This document shows, piece after piece, positions 11,862-23,256 of a DNA stretch of 64,000 bases; position 1 is the first letter of the stretch; each line of letters opens with the position of its first letter. The position numbers and the translations under genes were made by a program. The DNA lies in contig NC_089494.1 of NCBI RefSeq assembly GCF_036850765.1, positions 227,992,779 to 228,056,778 of the forward strand, given 5' to 3'. Below the pieces are notes generated by a model. The model searched no databases, had not been told where the DNA came from, and saw nothing but the letters and a program-made list of their open reading frames with translations. This DNA is from Saccopteryx bilineata (taxonomy: Eukaryota; Chordata; Mammalia; Chiroptera; Emballonuridae).

Positions 11862-12202
11862 CTATTTATTTATTTATTTATTTATTTAGATAGGGACAGA
11901 CAGACAGGAAGGGAGAAGATGAGAAGCATCAGTTCTTCATTGTGGCACCTTAGTTGTTCATTGATTGCTTTCTCATACGTGCTTTGACCAGGGGGCTACA
12001 GCTGAGCCAGTGACCCCTTCAAGTCAGTGACCTTGGGCTCAAGCCAGATATCATGGGGTCATGTCTATGATCCCACACTCAAGCCGGCAACCCTGCACTC
12101 AAACCGGTGAGTCCGCACTCAAGCTGACCGTGGGGTTTTGAACCTGGGTCCTCTGCACGTCCCAGGCCCATGCTCTATCAGCTGTGCCACTTCCTGGTCA
12201 GG
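11862..12202 (-). mobile_element. Type A SINE, older variant, reversed, inside L2
   Basis: The reversed head is CACTTCCTGGTCAGGC. The A tail has become a (TTTA)n microsatellite at 11866-11887. Relative to other type A copies it carries an extra block near 12040-12080. The clear position inside the L2 copy shows later insertion. I could not define the target duplication. Confidence 0.8.
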
Positions 12203-12204
12203 CA

Positions 12205-12790
12205 ACTGTCCTTTCTCATCTCAGCATATTCTAAACAAAAGAAACAGGAGTTGTCATTTTCCCTTTTCCCTGAACTCTACCACAGAAATATATCCTCAGT
12301 ACATTAATTTCTCTCCATATCCTTGCTTTCACTTTTGTCTAAACTTGCATTATCTTCTGTCAGTTCTTACATCATTTCCTACCCCCCAGCACCCAGTGTC
12401 ACCCACTCCAGTCTGGCTGCATGGTCTTTCCTGGTTACTCAAAAGGGTCAAGTTTCATTCTTCTATGGGGTCTCCCATTCATTGTTGCTTCTACTAGAAT
12501 GACTAACTCCTCTTGTCATTCAGGTCTCGGCACAAATGTCCCTTCGTCAGTGAAGCCTTTTCCAACCACCCAATCCGAACCCCTCTGTCCAGGCAGGATC
12601 TTACTTTATTTTCTTGATTCTTTTTGCTGTTTGCCTTTATCCTTACTTTTGTCATTTGACATATCTTTTATTGGAATATCAGCCCCATGAAATTGGGGAC
12701 CTTGTCTAGTCATTTTAATTCCCAACACCAAGGACATTGCCTGCCACATGATAAATGTTCAATAAGTGTTCGTTGAATTGATGAGTTTTG
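12205..12790 (+). repeat. L2 LINE, 3' segment
   Basis: Continues the copy from 11270. The CATTCAGGTCTCGGCACAAA and GTGAAGCCTTTTCCAACCAC motifs are typical of L2. Then come a CCCATGAAATTGGGGACCTTG block and the tail GATAAATGTTCAATAAGTGT with TTGAATTGATGAG. It reaches the true L2 3' end. Confidence 0.8.
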
Positions 12791-12794
12791 TAGC

Positions 12795-14220
12795 CATACT
12801 TGTTTTTACTATGGTACTGGTTCAGCCCACAACTGTGACCCTCGGGAAATGTGCCTTGTTTTCCTCATGGCTCTGTGTGTCCGTGGCTTTGTTACCTCAG
12901 TCCTTCCTTTGAGTTTCCTACTCCTTTCACCTACACTAGCCGCTGTTAAAAATTTATAGTCTCCAAAAGCGCCTTCAGAATATAAAGAAAGATGAGAGCA
13001 TCTTTGAATAAACATCAGCGAGGAAGCTCATCTGTAAATTGTCAATACAGGCAAAACCAAAAACACACTTTCATAAAAACCTCCCGCACGCTTCAGTATT
13101 TGGGTTGACCCTTGATTTATAAAGTGCACCTCCCTGATGCAGCTTATAGGAGGTAATGCGGTATTATGTGATGTGAAGAAAAGTGAGACAAAGGCTTGAG
13201 TTGACTTTGAAAATATGTAAATCTCTGATAGGTCATGATTTTAGACCACACAGACCACACACAGACTGTCCTGTGAAGAAAACCACAGGGAAGAAGAGCA
13301 ACATAAACACTTCTACCCTTCTTGTGTTTGTCCAAAATAGAGTTTAAAAGATACGAGGAGAGCAATACTCTTTTTTTCTAACTACAGAATAATGTTTCTG
13401 AAATCGTATAAGGGGTTTTTTCAAGTGAGTGAAACAATGAAGCCTAATCCAAATCTATCCCCTAATGTAAGAATGTGTGTGTGCACTGAGTACACTTAAC
13501 TACACATTTAAAAGTGAAAAGTAGAGAATGTTCACTATTCTTATTGACCTCACTGTTTTTCCTTTATTCAAAATTTCTTTTCAAATGTGGAAACTCGTCT
13601 GTATCCTAAGATAGTTAATCTTAGGAAACGGGTCACTCACAGGCTAAATGAAAGTTTAGCAGTTCCTGAGTTCAGGGTTGTCTCAATCTAATCTGTTACC
13701 ATGCTCACTTGGCTGTTAATTTTTACTAGATCTCTGCTTCTTCCTTGCCCGTAAAATGGGATAGCGTTCTAGCCAATATTGTTAGGGTACAAAACAAAGT
13801 GATACTGAGGAAGATTAAAAACACTTTTAAAAACTATCATTTGCAGTTGATTTGCCCACTTGATATCTATAAAATAATGTTGAAAAGATTTGGAATTTTA
13901 CTGTGTTCAAAACAATGAAATAGTTTTTGCCAAATAGGTTGGGAATGAGGTCATTCCAGAAAAAATAAAAGAAGAAGAAATAGACATTAAGAATTAGTCA
14001 TGAGATTTTAATTACAACCGAACTATTTTAAAAGTACTGTGGAAAATAAAATAAACTCAGTTTCCTTCTTTTCTCTATTACTTGCCTATTATTAATGAAT
14101 TAGATATACTAAAAGTAAAATAATCCTGTGTTATTACGGCCTATCATTTTAGTTCAAGAATAGTAAAACTACCCGTTATGCTGAAAATCAAGTCCTACTT
14201 GCTAACTAATAACTGGATAG
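12795..14220. other. Repeat-poor interval, no gene
   Basis: No clear interspersed repeat apart from a possible MIR scrap near 13715-13770 (GCTTCTTCCTTGCCCGTAAA). A perfect 9-bp inverted repeat with a 5-base loop lies at 13604-13626. The ORFs at 12809-13015 and 13144-13365 on the minus strand show no domain. Confidence 0.4.
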
Positions 14221-14235
14221 AGCTGGATGAGACTT

Positions 14236-14430
14236 TGTTTTTAGATTTTATTTATTGATTTTTAGAGAGAGAGAAAGAAAGAGAGGGAGGAGGGGAGAAG
14301 AAGCGAGAAGCATCAACTCATAGTAGTCTCTTCCTGTATGTGCCTTGACCCAGCAAGCACCAGGGTTTTGAACCTGTGGCCTCGGTATTCCAGGTTGACG
14401 TTTATCCACTGCGCCACCACCAGTCAGGCA
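14236..14430 (-). mobile_element. Type D SINE, reversed
   Basis: The reversed head is CACTGCGCCACCACCAGTCA. The tail is TTTATTTATTGATTTTTAGA followed by GA-rich DNA. An exact 15-bp duplication AGCTGGATGAGACTT lies at 14221-14235 and 14431-14445, so both ends are precise. Confidence 0.92.
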
Positions 14431-14445
14431 AGCTGGATGAGACTT

Positions 14446-16185
14446 GATTGGCCCGTGGCCAGGGCTTTAGCCATCTATTCCAATATCAGTTGCGCACTAG
14501 TATTCTATGAAGCTAATTTTAGAAGCTCTTATTTTTGTCTCATTCCAGCAAATCCAGCCCCTGTGCTACCTAATACTGTCACAATCAGTCTACGCTAGTG
14601 ACGGCCTTTAGGGCTCTCTGCTGTGCGCCACGTCCACGGGCACTGGGAGAGCCACCAAAGAGTAGAGGCCATTGATGGCTCTGCTGAGGGTAAATCCGAC
14701 TCAGAGGGACTGCTCAGGGAAGAGGGCTGAGCACGGCACAGGAAGGCTGGAAACCTTTTCTCCTTTACTTATAATGAAAAATATTTGCAGTTTCAAGGCT
14801 TTCCCACAAAGGAGCGATGCCCCCTGAAAGATGACACACAGCTCTCAAGAGCGAATGGAGGACAGAAGGACTCTTCTGCCACCCTCCTCTTCCCAGTGAC
14901 GAGGCTGCAGTGCGAGGCCGGCAGTGCGGAGCAGGCGCCGAGTCTGCGGCGGGGGACCGGGGCGGACCCGAAGTCCGCGCACTGCAGTTGAGAAAAGAAC
15001 AGACAGAACGGAACAAATGAGCCAGATCAAATTATTAAAATATATATATATAACCTGAAGTTCTTGAAAACAAAGAAACATTGAGAGATAATAGAAAGGT
15101 GGTGACCCCTATATCTGTAGGGCAACAACTAGGGCCACGGAGGATGGGACCTTTTTTCCTGGGAGTGCAGGACTTGCAGGACGAGGCAGAATGACCCAGG
15201 CTCCGAAGTGAAATGCGAGATGTGCCTGAGTTCGGGAGTCCGCAAAGCAGTAGGGAGCGTTTATGTAGATCCCGGACATTTGCCTCTCATCTCCCAGGCT
15301 CTGCACCCCTCTCCTCTGAAAGCCCCTGCCCTGTGTGTGCGGAGAGAGCAAACGGAGCAGGACAGGGGCCCGGAGGGAGGGCCTGCTTCAATACGTGGTG
15401 GTTGCATTGTCCTCCGCTCACGAAGAGAACTCTGCACAATGTGACGCCTGTTGGAAATTAGAACAAGTGCCTATTGTTTAGGCTTAAACAGCTCTTAAGT
15501 GTTTCTTCTAGAGATAATTAATTTAATTAAAATGGTCCCCGAAGCCAAACTGAGCTACTATTGAGCACTGCACACATTCCTTCTGAATTCCAGCACAAGG
15601 CTATTCAGAACTAGCAGGCCATGAGGCGTGCGGCCCAGCAGGCGCACGGGGCCGGCCCCGAGGACTTGCTGTTTACTCTTCTTGGATCAGAGGCCCCAGG
15701 ATGGGTTGGACAGGAGGCTCTTCCTAGAATGGCTGCAGAGAGTGCCATTCTTTCAGATGACGTCAGAAAAGAGATCATCTTTAATCTGTTGATTTAGGCC
15801 CAGAAATGATGGGGGCATTTCCCCCTTCCTGGTGACTTACGGAAGAAATTTGGTTTACCGACTACATCCAGATGAACAGTCCTCGTATAGCCTCAGTCTT
15901 GTGGTGCTCAGTAAATATGCATTGAATACATGAGTGGATAACTAAATGAAAACCAATCCTTTAGGTTGGGTTTTTGGCCTGTTGTCTTCTGGAATAAGGG
16001 TGTGAACTGAGTAGCCTGCAAACTTAGATCAGAACTACCTGTGTCATGTGCCCTGACATCATAAGACTCAATGGCATTGGATAGTGGTTGTTTCATGGGG
16101 GATACAATTCAGCTTGTTTATTCTAAACCCTGTGAGGCAGGCACAATGGAGGAGGCCACATGATATGGCTATTTAAAAAGAAGAC
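14446..16185. other. Repeat-poor interval with a small CpG cluster; no gene proven
   Basis: A GC-rich core at 14895-14990 has about 14 CpGs in under 100 bp, next to CpG-poor DNA. A second small GC patch is at 15625-15665. Short frames on both strands overlap these patches but show no domain. Positions 15470-15600 (AATTAATTTAATTAAAATGG and flanks) are repeat-free and could be regulatory. Confidence 0.4.
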
Positions 16186-16344
16186 TATGGAGTCAGAAAG
16201 ACAGGGTTTCTAGTCGTTCCTGTTTCTTGTGATACTACCATGGGCACATTTTTAAACCACTCTCTGCCTCATTTCTTCATGTATAAGATAGGGATAACAA
16301 AATCTGACTCACAAGGTTACTGTGAAGTTTAAATAAAATTGTTC
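16186..16344 (+). repeat. MIR SINE
   Basis: GACTATGGAGTCAGAAAGAC is followed by a CCTGTTTCTTGTGATACTAC segment, TCTGCCTCATTTCTTCATGT and ATAAGATAGGGATAACAAAA. This is the MIR order from its tRNA-unrelated core to the 3' part. Confidence 0.8.
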
Positions 16345-17200
16345 CTTCAGCATTAACTAAATGTCTACTATGTGTCAGGTGTTGCTGTACTTGTTTGGGA
16401 CACATCAGTGAACAGAAGGAAGACCCTCGTCTATGACCCTTGTAGTCTAGAGAGGGTGAGGGGATGGGAGGCAAACAGAAAACCATACACATCTTAAGAT
16501 AAACAGATGTCAGTAGTTTCCTGTGCTAAGAGAAGTAGTGTGGGGTGAGGGTTCCGAAGGCAGAGGGGGTGCGATGGGAGGGCGGGAGGGGTTGCAGTGT
16601 CACGCAGGGTAGACAAAGGTAGACGAGGGTAGAGAGTGCAGGCCGCCTCGAGACGGTGATGCCTGCGCCAAGATGTGAAGTTGGTGAAGGAGTAAGACAG
16701 AATGTTCTAGGCAAAGGGAATAGCCTGTACAAAGGCCAGAGAGCAGGAGCAGGCCACGCATGTTTGAGAGCAAAGAGCAAAGAAGGTGGTGTGTCTGGGC
16801 CGGGGGGGGGGGGGGGAACAGGTTGTATAGCACCTTCAGGCTGTTGTCAGAACCAGAGTGACACTGAACCGGGAAGCCTGTCTGACCAGCTCGCTGGTGG
16901 CGGTGGGGGAGCAGGGGTGACCAAGGGAGAGAAACACTAGCCAGTTTGTGTGCTGATTAGCCAGTGGAGTGAATGATGCAGCTGAGCGACTTCTGATGAT
17001 GCAAGAAAGAGGAGGACAAGTTGCTAGAGGGATGTGCTTGAGCAGGTGAGGGGGTCGGTTCCAGGAGGACTCACAGGGAGTCCTGTGGCAACGCAGAATG
17101 GCACGGGGTACCGGGTGGGTGCAGACAGGTGGGTAGGTGTGGTTGTGGATGTTTTCATCTGGCTCTCTCAAATTTCTTAGAGAAGTGGGAAGCCCATTGC
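16345..17200 (-). repeat. L2 LINE 3' part, reversed
   Basis: CTACTATGTGTCAGGTGTTG opens the reversed L2 3' end, followed by ACATCAGTGAACAGAAGGA. Further on, GAATGTTCTAGGCAAAGGGA and ATAGCCTGTACAAAGGCCAG are hallmark reversed L2 3' UTR phrases. A 15-G run sits at 16802-16816. Decay is strong beyond 17000, so the right edge is approximate. Confidence 0.75.
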
Positions 17201-18904
17201 TCAGCCAAGAGGAAGGGGGAGGAGGAGATATGAGCTTGTGACCCAGGAGAATGAGGGGGTAAGTGCGCCGCCCGAGGAACGTCCTATACTGTACATGCTA
17301 GGCAGCGTCAAAGGCCCACTTCCAGGTCAGCGACTGTGAACTCAGAACGAGGCCAGTCAATACAGTTGGTTTTCACCAGACATATCAACTTTCTGGTACA
17401 AAGAGTAGGTAGGGTTTTTGCCAAGGCTGTGGTTTTGCTAAGCAAATGTGAGCAAAACAAAGGGGCAAGGGATTTCAGGGGTTCTGAAGTGAGTAATTAC
17501 ATGATAATTTAAACCTGGTAAGGAGAGAAGATGGGACTAGAGGTAAGAAGGAGAAAGGACCAATGGCTTGGAGGAGTTGGGCACTACACTGAAGAGACAG
17601 GAGGTGGGGTCAGAGTGGAATATGCCCAATTAAGATTATGAAAATAGATCTAAAACCTTAGGGCAGTATCTGGTGAAAGTAAATAATAATTAGTAGCTAT
17701 TGTTAGGGGTTTATAATACCTTTCCAAAAGCTTTGAGACCAGTCATGTTTTATAATCCGGAATTCTTCAGAGTGTAGAGGCTATATGGTGCATTTATATC
17801 TCCTAAGTTCTTGGAAAACATTCCATAATCAAACACAGTGGTATTTCTTCAGCAAAATATATGAGTATTCATTGGAAGTGGGAGACATAGCTTCATGTAG
17901 GCTTAGGCCAGGTTTTGTTTGGCACTAAACTTAAAAAAAAAACAACTAAGAGCTTTGTTTTTAAGAGCCTTTGTGATTTCAGATTGGCAGACAAAAGAAG
18001 GTGAACCTCAACTGATATTTTGACTAAGAGTTGTGAATTTAGGGGAAGTCTCTTCATTTCTCTATTTCAGTATATATATATTTTCAGTATAAAAAGAGAG
18101 CGTTGAATAAGAAAAATTTCTGAGCTACTTTCAAGCTCAACTTTTGGGCTTCCTCAATACTCTTTCCTGGACATTAAAAACATTTATTTTGTTTTTCTAA
18201 TAAATTCTCCATAAGACAATTAGGTAAAGAGACTGGGCCTAAATTTTTTGTTAATAAATGAGCTTATTTTGATTGATTGTGATAGTCCTGCTTAAACATA
18301 ATATCAGAAGAATTTAGAAACTTTTCATATGCAAGGCTAAGAAAAATATAGGTCAATTACAGACAGTGGAGCACCTATCAAATTTGGTGCAACCTCTCAG
18401 GTCAGATAAGTAAGGAGGTCAGCTTGAATTCATACAAAGTTTTGATGAAAGTACTTATGAAACACTGTGTTGTGTAATTAAATTCAAGTTTATTATTATA
18501 ATGGCTGTTTCCCAGGAGATGTTAAGTTACAACTTACTTTGATGACTGCGTGAGGCTGATTTTTAATTCAAAATGCATAACATCATTTACGTATAATGTA
18601 CTTTCAAAACAGTGAAAAAAACATTGTGGCCTTGAAGTAGATTAAGAACATTCCCTGTTTCGGTTGCTCTACTCATTATCTTAGCAAATCCTTTCTTTGT
18701 AGATAAATGTCAGCCTAGCTTTGTCCAATTATCACATATTCCTCAGGGAAGCTTTCCAATGTGGAATTCACTTTCTAGAACTGAGCACAATTGTAAAGAA
18801 TGGAGCAAAACAATACACACGAAGAGAATGTTTTGCATTCCACTTCTTTTCTAGCAGTAATGATAAGATATACCTACTTAAACTACAAAGGCCCTAGGGA
18901 TGTC
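17201..18904. other. AT-rich unassigned sequence, no gene
   Basis: A short MIR- or L2-like tail may exist at 17655-17710. The rest, including 18200-18900, shows no repeat signature or coding frame that I can support. Confidence 0.4.
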
Positions 18905-18912
18905 CTCAGACC

Positions 18913-19205
18913 CAGTGGTCCCCAACCTTTCTTGGGCCACGGACCGGTTTAATGTCAGAAAATATTTTCACGGACTGGCCTTTAGGGTGGGATGGATAAA
19001 TGTATCACGTGACCAAGACAAGCGTCAAGAGTGAGTCTTAGATATAACAGAAGGAATCTGGTCATCTTTTAAAAATAAAACATCATTCAGACTTAAATAT
19101 AAATAAAATGGAAATAATGTAAGTTATTTATTCTTTCTCTGCGGACCAGTACCAAATGGCCCACTGACCGGTACTGGTCCACAGTCCGGGGGTTGGGGAC
19201 CACTG
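18913..19205. mobile_element. hAT MITE, 293 bp
   Basis: Terminal inverted repeats CAGTGGTCCCCAACC and GGTTGGGGACCACTG are perfect over 15 bases. Flanking 8-bp duplications CTCAGACC (18905-18912) and CTCAAACC (19206-19213) differ at one base. The subterminal phrases CACGGACCGGTTT and GACCGGTACTGGTCC are also inverted. No transposase frame is present. The features place it with non-autonomous hAT elements known from bats. Confidence 0.9.
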
Positions 19206-19213
19206 CTCAAACC

Positions 19214-20209
19214 CACCTCCAGCCCAGGTCACTCCGCTGAGCTTCTGTCCACAGACCCAACTGCACCACCACTGGGATTGAGTTTGATTCAACAATTTGT
19301 TCACACTTCTTTTACACAATGGCTTTTGTGCTTCTGGATGCTCTTACTATCCTCCCTTCCTTTTTGGTTAGCTCAGTGCTACTCCTTCTTTAATATGCAG
19401 CTTCGGTGACAACTTCTCAAAGAAACCTTTGGTCCCCACCACCATCCTCATTCTGAAGACAAGGGTGGGTGTCCTTCCTCAGTGCTTTTTTGATAATGCT
19501 ATACGTTCCCTACTGTCGTGTGTAGCTCTTTAGTGCCCTGGTACCTGTCTCAATCTCTCTCTCACTCGGCCATCAAGAGCAGAGGGGTGTTCTGTCTTCC
19601 ACTCCATTGCTTCTTCAGGGCCCACCTGGGTTGGGCTAACTAAAGGTTATAGTTCGAGAGGAAAGGCTTGGCACTGCAAACTCGGGAATGGATAAAACGA
19701 AGCAAGCTCTCATCCCACGCTGCTCTTCCCGAGGCCTAGAGGAAAGAACAGGGGTAGATCCTGGCTGCAGAGAAAAGCTGAGGATCCTAGTTCCTCACAC
19801 TCCAGACACGGCCACGTATGTTTACGTCAGTGTGTTGAAGCACCTGCTTTGTCCCGAGTGAAACCAGGTCCTTTATTTAGTCAGGGGAGAGATGGCACTT
19901 GTCTTAGGAGGCCTCAGCAGGTAAAAGAAGAAAAGGGATAAAAGACAAATATTCCATTTCAAGGCATTTATTTTATAACACAAATCCTTTCCAAGTGCCA
20001 TGCCAAGCAGCAGCATGTGGCATGTCTATAGAGGGAGCCCCAGGGCATGCCCTTTGGGGGCCTTGGCTCCCCACATAAATACACAGAGGCTCGGATCAAA
20101 TGGGACACCTCTCTGGCCTTGTTTATGGGGTCACCTTTGTGCATCCCTGATTCTTATTAAAGTAGGGATTGGTCCGGCCAGGCACACACTTTTGAAGACA
20201 TGACATTCC
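19214..20209. other. Unassigned interval, no gene
   Basis: A moderately GC-rich stretch. The part from about 19880 to 20209 could be an LTR remnant that continues beyond the MITE at 20218-20532. I cannot support a family or ends. Confidence 0.35.
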
Positions 20210-20217
20210 TCTACATC

Positions 20218-20532
20218 AGAGGTCGGGAACCTTTTTGGCTGAGAGAGCCATGAACGCCACATATTTTAAAATGTAATTCCATGAGAGCCATACAACGACC
20301 TGTGTACGTTATGCATTATCCAATAAAAATTTGGTGTCCCGGAGGACAGCTGTGATTGGCTCTAGCCACCTGCAACCATGAACATGAGCGGTAGGAAATG
20401 AATGGATTGTAATACATGAGAATGTTTTATATTTTTAACATTATTTTTTTTTATTAAAGATTTATCTGCGAGCCAGATGCAGCCAACAAAAGAGCCACAT
20501 CTGGCTCATGAACCATAGATTCCCGACCCCTG
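20218..20532. mobile_element. hAT MITE, 315 bp
   Basis: It starts CAGAGGTCGGGAACCTTTTT and ends ATTCCCGACCCCTG, an imperfect inverted repeat. Duplications CTCTACAT (20210-20217) and CTTTACAT (20533-20540) are 8 bp with one difference. Internal phrases GAGAGCCAT and GAGCCACATCTGGCTCATGA are typical of this MITE group. Non-coding. Confidence 0.9.
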
Positions 20533-20540
20533 CTTTACAT

Positions 20541-21078
20541 AATAAACGCTAAATACTAACCACATCCTTACATTTCCAACATAGCATTGGCTCCTAAACT
20601 CAAATTGCTGTATTACAATCAAATTACATCAGACAGCATTGTATATAAAGCTCACAGGCTTCAACTAACTTAGGGGGACTGTCCTATGGTATGTATTTGG
20701 TTAGGGGGTCCAGGCCGCCAAAAGAGGATGTCCCGGGGTTCCCTACCTAAAGACTACCACAGACCGTTCAGCGTAAGTGCTCAGGCAATACTTGCGAATA
20801 AATGTCTTGGAAACGGAAGGTTTAACATTTATTCTGGCCTTTCTTTTACATGGTTTCTTAGGCTAAGTTTGATGAGTTCATAGCAGCACGGGACTTCAGA
20901 TTTCTCTGTGTAGGAGTGAAATCATTGATAAGCAACCGCTGAGGCTCCCAAGGTGGCTGAGGAGCCCAGCCGTGACCTCCCATCAGCCATGATCGTTATT
21001 GATGTGAATGGGGAGCAGGGGGCAGGTGCTTCACAGAGAGCCTAGAGCTTTGTTACTGAGAGCGTGATTCCTGGCAGC
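20541..21078. other. Unassigned interval, no gene
   Basis: No SINE or LINE signature. It may be the second half of whatever lies at 19880-20209. Confidence 0.35.
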
Positions 21079-21215
21079 TGGCAGGACCAGCGCCTGAAAG
21101 TTTATTTGAAATGCAGAATTTCAGGTGCTACTCCAGAGCACCTAGAGAAGACTCTGCATTTTAACAAAAGCCTCAGGTTTTAAGCACATCAAAATTTAGG
21201 AAACACTGTCCTAGA
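21079..21215. repeat. MER5A-like ancient hAT fragment
   Basis: It reads GCGCCTGAAAGTTTATTTGA and AATGCAGAATTTCAGGTGCT, then TCTGCATTTTAACAAAAGCC. It ends near TTTAGGAAACACTGT. The order and phrases match the MER5A consensus as I remember it. Confidence 0.6.
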
Positions 21216-21293
21216 AAGTCAAAGGAGGACCAGAACTTGAACCTGACGTAAAGATGACTAGGAAGATAGCTCCAAGGAGAGCAGAAATGGCAG

Positions 21294-21627
21294 TGTGATG
21301 CCCGGTGGCCGAGGCCGGGCAGGTCCACGTTGGATTCTGGGCAGACAGTAGAAAAGCAGTGGAGCCAAAAAGGGTTGGGCCATTCCGTTTAATAAAGTCT
21401 CACAACAGTGAACAAACACACAGGCAGGGGAACCTACCCCTCAGGCAAACAAACTGCAAAATGGCTCCTCACAGTGGCGGGCGGGCAATCCGCAATCCCC
21501 TGAGTGCAAACACCCATAGCCTTACGTAGACCATACACACGTGGTGCTGCCACCTGCTCACGCACTAATCAGGCAAAGGACTTGCAGCTGGTAACCCCGT
21601 GAGCAAGCCTAACACAGCTGCCCCACA
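21294..21627 (+). mobile_element. Solo LTR, copy A of a two-copy family
   Basis: Begins TGTGATGCCCGG and ends TGCCCCACA. Flanking 5-mers GGCAG and GTCAG (21289-21293, 21628-21632) differ by one base. An AATAAAG poly-A signal sits near 21390. It aligns along its length with 24170-24517: both share the GGCCATT-to-AATAAAG stretch, CCTCACAGTGG and CACTAATCAGGCAAAGG. No internal retroviral sequence flanks it, so it is a recombined solo LTR of an endogenous retrovirus. Confidence 0.8.
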
Positions 21628-21839
21628 GTCAGTCTTAAAGGGGAACCAGGACCCAGAGAAGAAGCAGGTAAGGCCGTCAGTCCAAGGGTCAGAGCAGGGC
21701 AGTGGAAAGTCAGAAGAGACATGTGGGCTATACCAGGCGCAGAGCAGTACCAAAACCAGTAATGGAATATCAAATTAGGGTTTAGTGGGTCCTGGCTTTG
21801 GGCTCAGAAAAGGTTTAGAAGCAGATATCCTTGCTTGGC

Positions 21840-22200
21840 TCAGATATTTATTGCTGTATAACAAACCATCCCATGTTTTGTGGTTTAAGACAGTAATTAT
21901 TTATTTACTCATGATTCTATGTGTTGGTGGTACAGTCCGGGTTCAGCTGGGATGGCCCAGCTCTGCCTACGTGGTGTTGGCTGGGCTCGCTGATGCAGAT
22001 CAGCTGGGGGTGGCTGGTCCCAGATGGCCTCCCTGGCCTCATTTGTCTGGTTTGGCTGGAAAAGCTGGGCTAACTGGGTCTCTCATGAAGTCTCAAGTAA
22101 GTTGCCAGTGTTCCAGAAAGACTGAAGCAGAGGCTGGAAGAACATTTTGAGATCAAAGCTTGAAAGTCAATTCTACATTCTATCAAAGTCACGGACCAGT
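21840..22200. repeat. Ancient MLT1-like (ERVL-MaLR) LTR fragment
   Basis: TTATTGCTGTATAACAAACC and a GTGGTTTAAGACAGTAATTA segment recall the MaLR GTGGCTTAAAACAAC motif. These are followed by CATGATTCTATGTGTTGGTG and TGGCTGGGCTCGCTGATGCA. The assignment is from memory. A 121-codon frame across it is fortuitous. Confidence 0.5.
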
Positions 22201-22224
22201 CTGGTGGGATGAACTTCAAAGAAT

Positions 22225-22440
22225 ATCTGACCAGTTACCACTTTATCGCATACTAGTTCTTTGACCTACTTAGAGCCTTCCTGATACTTAGCCTTTCTGA
22301 GCCTCAGTTTTCCCTTCCTTTAAAATGTAAATAATGATAGCCTTTCTATAGGATATTATATGAGACACAAGTCTCTTGTGAGTGGCATGTAATTAGCCCA
22401 CAATCAATGGTAACAATTATTATTAATAGCTATAGCTGAA
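22225..22440 (+). repeat. MIR SINE, decayed
   Basis: TTTCTGAGCCTCAGTTTTCC is followed by a TTTAAAATGTAAATAATGAT segment, in MIR order. Confidence 0.65.
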
Positions 22441-22512
22441 ACATGTGTCCTCTCTCTACGTAGCCTTCAACTCTGCATAGAGGGTGCCTTTAAAATGACT
22501 AAAACATTAGAG

Positions 22513-23256
22513 CAGGGGTCCCCAAACTTTTTACACAGGGGGCCAGTTCACTGTCCCTCAGACCGTTGGAGGGCCGGACTATAAAAAAATCTATGAATAA
22601 ATACCTATGCACACTGCACATATCTTATTTTAAAGTAAAAAAACAAAACAAAACGGGAACAAATACAATATTTAAAATAAAGACCAAGTAAATTTAAATC
22701 AACAAACTGACCAGTATTTCAATAGGAACTAGGCTCGGCCCTGGCTGGTTGGCTCAGCGGTAGAGCATCGGCCTGGCGTGCGGGGACCCGGGTTTGATTC
22801 CCAGCCAGGGCACATAGGAGAAGCACCCATTTGCTTCTCCACCCCCACTCCCTCCTTTCTCTCTGTCTCTCTCTTCCCCTCCAGCAGCCAAGGCTCCATT
22901 GGAGCAAAGATGGCCCGGGCGCTGGGGATGGCTCCTTGGCCTCTGCCCCAGGCGCTAGAGTGGCTCTGGTCGCTGCAGAGCGACCCCCCGGAGGGGCAGA
23001 GCATCGCCCCCTGGTGGGCAGAGCGTCGCCCCCTGGTGGGCGTGCCGGGTGGATCCCCGTCGGGCGCATGCGGGAGTCTGTCTGACTGTCTCTCCCCATT
23101 TCCAGCTTCAGAAAAATACAAAAAAAAAAAAAAGGAACTAGGCTCCTCTCACTGACCACCAATGAAAGAGGTGCCCCTTCTGAAGTGCGGCAGGGGCTGG
23201 ATAGATGGCCTCAGGGGACCGCATGTGGCCCGCGGGCCGTAGTTTGGGGACCCCTG
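22513..23256. mobile_element. hAT MITE of the CAGGGGTCCCCAAAC group, split by a SINE
   Basis: Left end CAGGGGTCCCCAAACTTTTT and right end TAGTTTGGGGACCCCTG are inverted. An exact 8-bp duplication CATTAGAG lies at 22505-22512 and 23257-23264. Without the nested SINE (22737-23133) it is about 335 bp. It is the same family as 60615-61101. It lacks that copy's CpG-rich interior but keeps an extra 24 bp near 23200. Confidence 0.93.
22737..23133 (+). mobile_element. Type B SINE nested in the hAT MITE
   Basis: The head is GGCCCTGGCTGGTTGGCTCA, with an A box TGGCTCAGCGG and a decayed B box GGTTTGATTCC. The body is GC-rich and has a 22-bp tandem duplication holding two CTCF-core-like 12-mers (23006-23017 and 23028-23039). 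A pure A tail follows. A 12-bp duplication GGAACTAGGCTC lies at 22725-22736 and 23134-23145. Frames of 125-147 codons on both strands come from the SINE and are not genes. Confidence 0.93.

Noticed and set aside
22719..23162. 147-codon minus-strand frame, with rival frames of 125-130 codons
   Set aside because: All overlap the type B SINE, on both strands. The same peptides recur in the other type B copies.
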